This document shows positions 23,901 through 35,900 of a stretch of 64,000 nucleotides of DNA, in pieces. The notes below the pieces were generated by a model. That model was not told where the DNA came from, made no database searches, and worked only from the letters and a program-made list of their open reading frames with translations. The DNA is taken from assembly GCF_000004195.4 (NCBI RefSeq), contig NC_030685.2, positions 56,016,516 through 56,080,515 on the forward strand. Direction: 5' to 3'. Position 1 is the first letter of the stretch; each line of letters starts with the position of its first letter. This DNA comes from Xenopus tropicalis. Taxonomy: Eukaryota > Chordata > Amphibia > Anura > Pipidae. A program made the translations under genes and the position numbers.

Positions 23901-26900
23901 TTTTTCACAATTCTATGGCTATTGTTCATGTCCACCAGAAATGCCATGTGTTTTCCCATATTATTACAATTCCGGAAATATAGCGGGGATACTGAAAGAA
24001 ATAGTTGATGTAGTTTTGCAGGCAGTTAGTAGGTATGGTGAAATAGCTTAAAGGAGAAGGATAGTCATTTTGGCATTTTACTGCCAATAAATTAGCCACA
24101 TTAGTGCCACCTAGAACACTATATTTATTCTGCAGAAAGCTTTACCATACATAACTAAAGAGCCCTAGAAGAATCCTCCATTTGTTTAAGATAGCAGCTC
24201 CCATTTTAGCTTGGTCTCCTAGCTTACTGCTGCAGCTCTAGCTGTTGGTAGCTCAGATAAAATATTTTAATGGGAGGGGGAGTAAATTCTTATGGGAGCA
24301 AGAGAAGGGAGAGAGAAGAGAGCTGCACAGACTCCGGCCTGGGAATTAAGGATTTTTCTGAGAGAGAAAGTCTCATACTAAAGAACATGTTTACAAAAAA
24401 GGAGACAAGAAATCCTGTGTTTTTTTTGAGGACTCAGTGCAGCGTTTCTGTGAATGCTTATGGCTGTATTTACATAGACCTTTCTGATAAAACTTACTTA
24501 GTTTTTATCTTTATTTGGGCACATTTGGCTGCCCTATAGTAATGCAAAAGACAGGGTATTGAATGCCCTCTTTCTTTTTTGTGCAGAAACATGATTTTTC
24601 TACTGATACATGGTTATTTATGACTCCACATAACAACAATAGTGGAACCTCAATGGGGAGAACACAATAGTAAAGTATTTGGTGCAGTAATACCATTTTA
24701 ATGCAGCTAATTCTTCTTATCCAAGTTATTCATTATTTGTTCTGATCTCTTAAATTAGCATTAGGTCTTTAATAAATTGAGGGTAGTTATTGGCATTTGC
24801 ACTGTGTATGTTTGGGGTAAGACGAATACCTAGGTATGGGAGATACTTGTCTTTAATCTGAAAATCAAAATTTATCTTGTTTGATTGCTGCAAATTTTTC
24901 TAGTCTTTTTGGAGATTTTCTTCAATGTAGAAGCTAATTTTATTAGCTGTCCATGGATCATCGCTTTATGGGCTGCCCATAAAATGCCTGGATTCATTTC
25001 AGGGTAGTCATTCTTAGTAAAGTAGTTCCTTATGAAGATTTTTATCTCAATTATGTTCTGGGGATCATTTAGTAGATGGTTGTTTAGTCTCCAATTGGTT
25101 GGGTATGATTTAGATTTCAGTTCAATTTCCCTATGGTCAATGATGATAGGCTTAGATTTATGAAAAAACTGTGCAAGCCCTCTATGTTTTTTCCCACTAG
25201 TAGATGCCAGGTAATTTCTATGGTACAACTGATGGAAGTATTTCGGAGAGGATAGGTTTTAGCAAAATGGTTCTCCTGCACACATACGATGTCCAGGTGC
25301 AAGAAAGTCAAAAGTCCAGAGAGCAGATGACAAAATACCAAAACATAGTAAAGCATGCAAAAAACATTAACAAAAAAACAGTAAGTACAGACATTTACCT
25401 GTACAAGTTTAACCTGTATCCTGGGTTTACCAATCCAGGTTGATCTCTAAGTTGCAGGAAATTAGGGCAGCATTTATTCTCAGCTTCCATGTGGTTCAAG
25501 TGATTGTTGCTGTATAGCTCTTAATGGCTAGAGTGGTTGACAACAGGCTATATACTTCCTTGTCATTTTGGATGTCTCTAAAGGTTAAATTTTAGGGAAA
25601 GTCTGAGGATGTGGTGGCGAACGTTGTGATATACCATATGCCATTCCCTTGTGGGTCGAGGGCTGCTAGTGGGTAAAGTCACAACAACTTTTCCAGTAGA
25701 AAAAGCGGCCTGGGTTTCTTTGTTCTGCTTTCAATAACAATTACATTTACAAATAACTTTTAAAGCACTACAAATTTCAATAAACTAGTATTGAAAAGTT
25801 GTTTGGAATTATATTTTTTTTTAATAGGCAAAAAATTATTCTTGGGGTTGAAATGTCCTTTAATCTAAGGGGGTGGCCTTTGGTGCACTGATCATTTAAA
25901 TGGAAAAAAAGAACATCCCCATCTTTCTAAAATCCCCTCTAAGGTATTTATGGTTTGTGTAGGGTACTTTGCATTGTTGATATATTTAAATATATGCAAT
26001 TATGTTTGGCTTCAATCTAATTATCCTTATATTTGTATCACTGCATAGTCTTTTGAGAGAGTTCTGGTTGAGAACAAGTTGCATGGCCTGTCTCCTGCCC
26101 TGTCTGAAGCTATACAGAGCATCTCTCGCTGGGAACTGGTCCAAGCTGCACTCCCACATGTATTACATTGCACAGCCACTCTTCTCTCCAACAGGAACAA
26201 GCTAGGTCAGTACACCGGACTTACCCTTTGCAACTCCGCAGGAATCAGTTAATGCATTTATTTCTATACTTCTATTATTATTGTGAATTTGCTGTCAACA
26301 TGTGTGATACTTATTCATTGTAGGGCATCAGGATAAGCTTGGTGTTGCAGAGACCAAGCTTCTTCACACTCTTCACTGGATGCTTCTAGAAGCTCCCCAA
26401 GATTGCTCTCATGATAGATTTAGTGCTTTTATTCACCAAGAAAACCAGGGATCACCAGGACACTCAAGGCAAAGCAACACTAACGAGGAAGATGAAAATA
26501 ACCGAAGGAAGTTCCTACAAAATTCCATGGCAACTGTGGAGCTGTTTGTGTTTCTGTTTGCACCTCTGGTTCATAGGATTAAGGTAACCTTATATTACAT
26601 GATATTTTTTTCAAGATCTCTAATTACTCATAAACTGCTAAATGAATTTTAACCATTTCACTTCTTCTCTATAGGAATCAGACTTGACTTTTCGCTTGGC
26701 CAGTGGGTTGGTCATCTGGCAACCAATGTGGGAATATAGACAGCCTGAGGTTCCAGCTTTTACAGCCCTAGTAAAACCCATTCGCAACATCATTACAGGT
26801 GTTGAAATTTAATATAGTTTGCTCCTATGTGAATTGAGTTGTTTGTATAGTAACTATGCTAATGAATTCCTGCATGCATGCGCCAGCACCACTAACTGGT

Positions 26901-29900
26901 AAATACATGCTGAGAAGGATACAGCTTACAGCAGGGCTCCCCAACCTTTTTTACTCGTGAGCCACAGTCAAATGTAAAAAGACTTGGAGAGCAACACAAG
27001 CATCATACAAGTTCATGGAGGTGCCAAATAAGGGCTAAGATTGGCTATTAGGCAGCCTCTATGCACACTATCAGCTTACAGGGGGTTTATTTGGTAGCAA
27101 ATCTTGTTTTTATTCAACCAAAACTTGCCCCCAAGTCAGGAATTCAAAAATAACTCCCTGGTTTGGGTCACTGAGAGCAACATCCAAGGGGTTGGGGAGC
27201 AACATGTTGCCCCTGAGCCACTGGTTGGGGATCACTGGCTTATAGTATCTGAGTGTAGGGAGAGAACTACATAAGTTTAGTAGGTAATGTTTAAGAGGCA
27301 AGTGCCCCCTACTGGAGAACATGCAAGTGAGTAATAAATAACAGATAATAGGGCTTATTTATGTTTGCAGCTGCAGTATGCAACTTGCACTTTTCTCGTA
27401 GTCAGTTGTGAGTAAAACCACTTTCATTAGTACTTGTGTCAAAGTGTGCTCCTTGCTTCTCACTATAGTTGTGCTTGGTGCCTTTTACTCTGAATTTGGT
27501 GCTGCTGTACCTGTTGACATAATAGAACTTTGTTCTGAAGGTGGTGGTAGCACAGTGTTTTCTTAGTTACATAGGGTCGAAAAAAGACCCATGAAGTTCA
27601 ACCCTTCCAAGTAAACCCAGCACACACAACCCCGTACTGGCCTATCTATACACTCACATACATAAACTATATATATATACCAACATTAATACTAACTGTA
27701 GATTTTAGTATCACAATAGCCTTGGATACTATGCTTGTTCAAGAACTCATACAGGCCCCTCTTAAAGGCATTAACAAAATCTGCCATCACAACAGCAGTG
27801 AAATTGTGTAAAGAGAATGATGCCGGAGTTCTGGGCAAAAAGGTGCATTGTGGGGAAAAACCATGCCGATTGCGTTTGTAATTGCATTTTGCTCACTGCC
27901 CTCATGGACATAAATGAACCCTAAGATTTCTCTAGAAGAAGTTGAGACATGATTTTAGTCACATGATAGTGCTGCAGTATAATGTCAGTCAGTCTAAAGA
28001 CATTGCTTAATGAAACATCTGTCTTTTTAGCCAAAAGAAACTCCCCTTGCAACAGTCTGACCCAAGTACCAGATTCTCCAAAACTAGACATGGGGCCAAC
28101 ACAGGTATGCATCCTGACTCTTGTTATTATTAGACTCAAACTTTTCAAAATCTGTTTTGATGGTAACACTTTTGTATATGAGTAACCTAAAAGGATTTTC
28201 AGTGTAAAAAAAATAGACACCAATACCTCAGTAAGGAATAACTATATAACTTGTTGTACATTTAGGGGGCCATTTATTAACCGTCAGATTTTTTTCCCCG
28301 ATTTGGATTTTTAGCGCAGAAAAAAAGGCTGCAACTTTTCAGAGATTTAGGGGCAGATTTACTAAAACTCTAACATTTCTCATTTTTTTTATTTTAAAAT
28401 TCAAATAAACTTGTTTCCACAAGTTTATGTCTGGAATTTACTAAAAAATCTGTAATGAAAAAGTCTGTGTGGCAAAAGTCGCAGAAAAATTGCAAAAATT
28501 CCAAATTTTTTGACTTGTTGCATTTGTAGAGTTTTAGTAAATCAGCCCCTCAGCAGTCTTTATTTCTTGGTTGTTGTACCTGGAAAATATGTACATAAAT
28601 AGTTGTAGCCTCCTTGTTTGAGTCAGGGCTGTCTTCTTAGTAGCCTAATGCACTGCTGCTTTGCAGTGCTGGGGACTGGTGTTTGAGTCCAGCAAGGGCA
28701 CATCTACAAGTAGTTTGTACAGTACGTTCTCCATGTGACTGCATGGGTTTTTCTCTGGGTACTCCCATTTCCTCCCACACTCAAAAACATACAGGCAGGT
28801 TAACTGACAACTGATTGGCCTTACTGTGTGTGAATGTGATAAGAACCTTAGATTGTAAGCTCATGTGGAACAAGGACTGATGTGAATGATGTAAAATTTC
28901 TATAAAGTGCTTTAAAAATGTGTCAGTGCTATATAAATACCAGGAAATAAATATCATCAAGGTCTCCCTTATCTACATTCTTCTGCAGCAATGCCATTTT
29001 GAAAGGAACTTTTCACAGAATCTGTTTAATCTGTTAATTTGTATAAAATCTCCTACGTTACCTGTATTAGAGTATAACCTGTAGCCATTGTTCCTATGTG
29101 CTTATGTTATTTTTACCTGTTTTCTTAACTTTGAAGGGATTTGAGGTGGTATCAGAACTGACTCAACCAGACTCCCTCTCTCCCAGAGCTACTGCCTCAA
29201 GTTGCCAAAGAGCCAATTCATTTGATGGTTGTGCCACATCCAACACATCACAGGAGAGAGGGCCTCCCCTACCAAGGTACTCACCTGGGGACTGAATAAT
29301 ACTGGGATCAGAATAACATAACATTCCAGTGAATTTCTCATTACAAATCTTTTTTTGCAAAAAAAGAGTGGAAGGGTTTGAGTGGAGGGGTTGTACATAG
29401 AGCAGCTGGATTTATCGTCACCCTTGAAATGGGTGCATCATGGAAAAATGTCATTTCATAGTTTATTTTCTATAGGCCTATTTAAGTAGCTGGGAGACAT
29501 TTGTGTGGACATTTATAGGAAGAAAATTGTTCTAAATTTTGTAAATGCATTTAGAAAGAATGCTCCTAGACAATAAAGTACATACCCAGGCTGGTCTCCA
29601 GAATATCTCCCAACCCCATCATATTTCTCAAGTGGTATAAAAAGGCAACAGGGAAGCTAAGGCCCCAGCTGAATGATACTTTTTTTGGGAGTTAACTGAT
29701 TGCTGTGAGCATTTGGGAGAAATTAAAAGCTATCAGGAGACCGGGCACTGGGATGGATTTTTGTGAGATTCCCGGTTAATCTGAGAAACCTGACAAGTCT
29801 GTATTTGAGATAAAACTCCAATATCTTAACTAGTGATGAGTGAATTTTTTTTTGTAGCAACAAGGGTTTCTCCCTAGCAGGTATTATACGCCTTCCCTTT

Positions 29901-32900
29901 AATTTGTCCCTAATCTTGGGTCCCTAGCTGCAGTTACATTTTCATAATACTTACTCACTAGTTGTCTAGTTTAAACACCTACCTACCCCTCTATGAGCTT
30001 ATGGCTTATGCTGTATTGGTTTTATAAGAAACTATTGTACGACCATCTAATAAAAATACCAAACTGCATAAAAATGATCATTTAGCCCCTGTCTATTCTA
30101 TTTTCAGAACATCTTTGGTGATTCCACCATGTCAGAAGTCTCGCTATGCTACTTACTTTGATGTTGCTGTACTAAGATGCTTGCTGCAGCCCTACTGGTC
30201 AGAGGAGGGCACACAGTGGTCTCTTATGTATTATCTGCATCGGCTCAGGCACATGTTGGAAGAAAAGCCAGAGAAATCCCCTGAGTCAGAAGAACTGCCA
30301 ATTCCACGGCCTCGTAGTAGCTCAATGGTGGCAGCTGCTCCTTCCCTTGTGAACACCCATAAAACCCAGGTGAGAAATTAAATGCAAAAAAAAGTACAAT
30401 TTATCCACCTTATTTAATTGAGTCAGTCACTAATAAAGAATCAGTTAAGTACAGACCAGTCTTACAAAAAACAATATTACAAAAAACAGTATAAGAGTGG
30501 TGTGACATTAATATTAAAACACAGCAATGTCAGCTATTGTTTATAGAAAGAAATAAGTGATTTAATTAAGTTAAATAAATTCACCAATAAATCAAAGGTG
30601 CTGCAGTTATGCTGTAAAATCATCTTATATCTGTCAAGTCATCCCAAAAAATGATTACCTACATATTAGTGAAATTTGGCTATAAACCAGGGTAGCAAAA
30701 ATACAGAAGAGATTTGCTCCCAGGTCAGTCAGTTGGATAACTGGGCAGAGGTGCAGGGTGTATGGGGCAGTGTAGTCCTGGGGAGCAGAATCAGGTCAGG
30801 CTCCATTTTTTGTTTCAGTTGCTTAGTACTGCAGTACAGGCTGATTCGGCAAAGTGGTTGTTTTAAAGGTTTAACACATGCAGTATAGTCAGAAACTGAC
30901 TATATTGTACAAAATACTTTTTCTGTGCAACCAACTTAAGAGAGTTTACTTTTTACCAGTTACTGGAAGCTTTATACAGTGCATGTTACTTACGTTTGTC
31001 TTCCTTTTCTTTGATTTTTTTAATTTGCATCTAGATGCATTTAATGAATCTGTGTTGTGTTGCAACCTAAAGCCCTAGACAGGTGCAAAAGACCTGGTTT
31101 TAGCATATGCCTATAAGAATCACCTAGGCTGCAACCATTCAGATGGGAACAGGCTTGAACAGCACTGGATGCTATTTCGTCCCAGAGGGGCAAGCAAGGC
31201 TGCTAAAAAGACATGAAGGCTGAGTCTGTGAGGACGTAGCCAGATATGCAGGGTCAGCAAAAGATTAAGTGAAGTTGTACAGAATTATTAGGTCACAAAC
31301 AACTAACCAAGGCAGGCAGAAAGCCGATGTCATATAATGTATGGGCCGGGGGCCACAAACAGATAATCAGATATTAGAGGGCAGGCAAGGTGTAGGGAAA
31401 GATTAGCAAAGGAAACACAATTATAATAAGAATGGGCTGGATTTGGATTTCCTTACTACATTTGTGAGTTCTTACAGATCATTAATAAAACAGTTTAATT
31501 CTTGCATTTTCAAGGACCTTACTAAGTGTAATGAGGAAGACAGAGGTTCAGAGCCCTATGCCAAGGTCTCATTGACCAACCTGAGAAGACCTGCAATTCC
31601 TGACCTTTCCTCTGACCTTGGCATTAACATCTTTAAAAAGGTGAGAGAAATTGCTTTATGAGATTTTATTTTCTAGAATTTTCATAGGTACATAATTATG
31701 TTGGGTTAAAAATTTTTTGTCGCCCGCGACTATTTTTTTGATGCAGGACTATTCTTTTGTCACCTGCGACTATTCTTTTCATGCCCGCGACTATTCTTTT
31801 GATCAACTGCTCAGTTTTATAATTAGTAGGAGCTGGCATGCAGTTTCCTGCAGGCTTCACATTGCAGACAAGAGTACACATACTTTATTTTAAATACAGT
31901 ACTTTTAGCAGTAATAAACAAGGGTACATGTTATTGATGACTTCCATCAATAGTGGGGGCTTAGAGCAATGCGGGATGGTTCCCCTCAGCTAGAGAAAAG
32001 AAAACTACATAAAAATAAAGTAGCAAATTAGCCCCCAGCTATTGCTGAACATATAGAACCTGAAAATTGTAGGGGATGCTTGTAAATAATAATCTTATTA
32101 AGGGCATGGTCTATCCTTGTCTGCTTTTAAGACAGTACTGTAAAACCAACCCTGTATATATACAATACAGGTATACAGTTTAAATCTGCCCATTAACTCA
32201 AATGTTTATATTTCTCCAGTTTAAGAGTCGCAGGGAGGATCGAGAGCGCAAGAGTTCTATCCCATACCATCATCAGGGCAAGAAACGCCAGCGTAGGATT
32301 GGGGTGCCATTTTTATTGCACGAGGATCATTTGGATGTTTCCCCAACCCGCAGTACGTTTTCATTCGGTAGCTTTTCAGGAGTTGGAGAAGAGAGGCGGG
32401 CCATTGAAAAAGGAGGATGGCAGACAACAATACTTGGTAAAATCAATCTCTATTTCCAAATTCGTGTAACGTTGCTAAAACTGCTGTTACCTTGTACCTA
32501 GTGCCCATGTACCTGTTGTGTCAAAGTAAATGAGGTACAAGGTAAAATACACAGAGGCTTGAGGGTCATTGACCAGACTTAAGTATGTGGCAGTGCACTG
32601 TGACCTTGAAACCTGAGCAACTGATAAGTGAAAAGGTATAAAGCAATCATATTGGCATTCCAGTAGAAAACAAGGTACTTTGCCCATTTTAGGAATGAGG
32701 TCCTTTGTATGAATATGGCCCTGACAATGTCTCTCCATTGGAGCCAAAATGCATGATGCACTAAGTATCATATTGATTTCTACGTCCTATCTATCAGATG
32801 CAAAGATGAGTAAAAGGTGCTGTTGGTGGGAAGCAGGTTCTGTAGGAGATAATTTAACTGAGAAGCAGTTTAGAATTCTAAGGCCAATAGTGGCAGCCTA

Positions 32901-35900
32901 AACAAAAACCTAAACTCCCAAAATGCAAAGCTCAAGATGGATTGAAACAAACCTACTTTATCTTGGGGCTCTCTGAAGACACATGAGGATTCAGTGGCAG
33001 AGTGGGCCAGTAGGATACCAGGAAAAAATCTGGTGGGCTTTGCTGACCCAGTCCTGCTCCCAGGGCCACCATCTTGATTAGCTAGCTTTCAGAAGTGAGG
33101 GTGGGAGCTCAGTTGCCTTCTTTCCTCCTTATCTAGTTAAAGCTGCAAGGGGATTGGATGGGCTGGAGAGGAAGATCAAACTTCACCCATCCAATCATTG
33201 TGTGGCTTTACAAGGATCTAAACTAAAATGACAAATGAGAATCCAGAAAGCTTTGTAGTAGAACGAAGATGTAGGCACTAGAGCTTCTGCCCCCGTCCCT
33301 TCACAAGTCTGCAGCTCACTGACAGCAGCTAATCAAGTAAGTGTAGCACTGCAAGGTTCATGACTAGGGTGGGGCCCCTGCGGTGACAGCCCCAGTGCGC
33401 CCCAGGCACTCCAGTGTGACACCGTGTGGATTGATAAGTTTGCAAATGTATCTCTACCTTCAAAGGAAGGTGACATTATGAAAAGCCCACTGCCTTAATC
33501 TCAGCATACAGCAAAGTGCAAGACTTCAACAGAAATCTTAATTCTTTACAATCAGGGACTAAGTGACACATTTATCAAAGGGTGAAAAGACAGCTTGTCA
33601 CAGGATGATAAATAGCAACTCCACAGCTCTATATTCATCTGTATTGGATTGGATTGGAGTGTCTTTATTCTGCAAAAATACCTTGTAAGCCTATATGTTA
33701 GTACAGACTTACAATACAATGCATGGCAGGGAATGCAAAAATAAAAGTCATATTGTAACATGTCATGTTTGGGCACCATTGTATTGTCACTTATACCTAC
33801 ACAAATTATTTTGACATTATTATATGCCACCTTATAAATGAAAAACTAGCTTCAAAAGAAATGCAGAAAAAAGTGTATACAAACTACTGGTACAATAAGT
33901 TCAGCACTCACTACAGTGCATTAAATTTATTGTTCACCTTTAAATTAAATTTTAGTATGATGCTATTTTGAGACAGTTTGCAATTAGTCTTCATTTTTAT
34001 ATGGTTGTTAGGGTCCAATTTAACTTAGCAACCAGGCAGTGGTTTGAAAGAGAGATATGAATATGAAGGAAAAAGGAGGGCCAACACAGAAAGATTAGTA
34101 ATATAATGTAATTATACAATTGTAGCATCACAGAGCAATACAATTGTAGCCTCACAGAGCAACAGTCGGCTGCTGGGGTCAGTGACCCACATTTAAAACT
34201 GGAAAGAGACGAGTGGAAGAGTAAGGCAGATCCATCTGAAAAGTTGCTAAGAATAGGCCATTCTATTTCCAAATGTGCATGGAAATCTTATATATAAAAG
34301 CAATTTTTAGCAATTCCATCTGAAAAAGCAGATTATATTCTGAACAAAAACTATGCAGAGGTTGATTTCACAGCCCTGCAAACTTACTATAACACCATAA
34401 CTATCTTACAGGTAAATTTACTCGGCGAGGGAGCTCCGATGCAGCCACAGAGATGGAAAGTTTAAGTGCGCGACATTCCCACTCCCACCACACTCTGCTG
34501 ACTGATGTACCTGACCACTCTAATAGCCATGGGGAAAACACAGTCAAAGAGGGTATGATTGGTGAACTTTCTGTGTATATATATACTAAATAATGTGTTA
34601 ATTATGTTTTTGTGTGTAATATATGAGGGGGATCAAGGCCACAACTAGGGGTAGGCAGAGTAGGCAGCTGTTGGGTGGATGCACTTCTGATTATTATTAT
34701 TATTATTATCTCAACTCACACTCGTGGCTGATACTGATGGGGATATAGAGCATAGAAATGACTATGATGTGGGTAAAGTGTCTGGAAGAAAATTACAATG
34801 AAAGCAGGGTGGATGGCAAAGACTATCATGAGTATATACTGCATGGCATGTAATCTGAATGGAACATAAATCTTGGCAGTGATTATGATATGGATAGTGG
34901 ATGGTAGGCAATATGATGGGGTAAAATGTCTGACAAATTACAAGATGAGTGAAATGGCTTGGTAGGGAATGGAAACAGGTAGAATTCATGGCAGAGGATG
35001 TGGTGGGGTAAAGTGTGCATGGCAGAGAACATTAAATGGTATAGTGCATAGCAGGAATTATGATAATATAGGTGGGGACATGGTGCTTGACAAGTATGAT
35101 AGGGGTTGAGTTCACAAAAATATTTATCCTTCATGTCATTTTTTTTTCAGTGAGATCCCAAATCTCCACTATAACAGTGGCCACTTTCAATACAACATTG
35201 GCCTCTTTCAATGTCGGCTATGCTGACTTTTTCACTGAACACATGAGAAAGCTTTGCAATCAAGTGCCAATTCCTGAGATGCCACACGAGCCCTTGGCCT
35301 GTGCTAATCTACCACGGAGCCTCACAGATTCCTGTATTAACTACAGCAGCTTGGAGGACACCGATCACATTGATGGGACTAATAATTTTGTTCATAAAAA
35401 TGGAATGCTGGATCTCACGGTAAGAGTTTTAGTGTGATCAGACCGATTTCTGAATAATCTGGATGAAATAGAAAACAATAAAGGGATTCATTTCCCCTTA
35501 AAAATGTGTGAAATAGAAAATAATGAAGGAATTAACTTCCCCTTGAAAGTGTGTGAAATATAAAACAAAGAAGGGATTAACTTCCCCTTGAAATTGGGTG
35601 GAATGGAAACAATAATGGGATTAACTTCCCCTTGAAAGTGTGTAGCAAAAGGACAGATTGACAATGAATGTCTATGAAGATTTTCATTCATCCAGGTCAT
35701 GGTATATCTAGTATAAATAAATTTAAAGCAACTGGACTTTTATGTAAATATATCTTATTACTTAACAAGTCCAGTTGCTTTAAATTTATTTATACTAGAT
35801 ATTGACAATGAATATTTAAACTGAAACATTTCTAGTATTTGAAGCCTTCCATAGGACTCAAAGGTACTCGACAGATCAAACCTGACGATTTTATTTTTCT

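Noticed and set aside
28630..28700. tRNA gene
   Set aside because: Only box-A/B-like sequences of a SINE head are present; no cloverleaf can be drawn.
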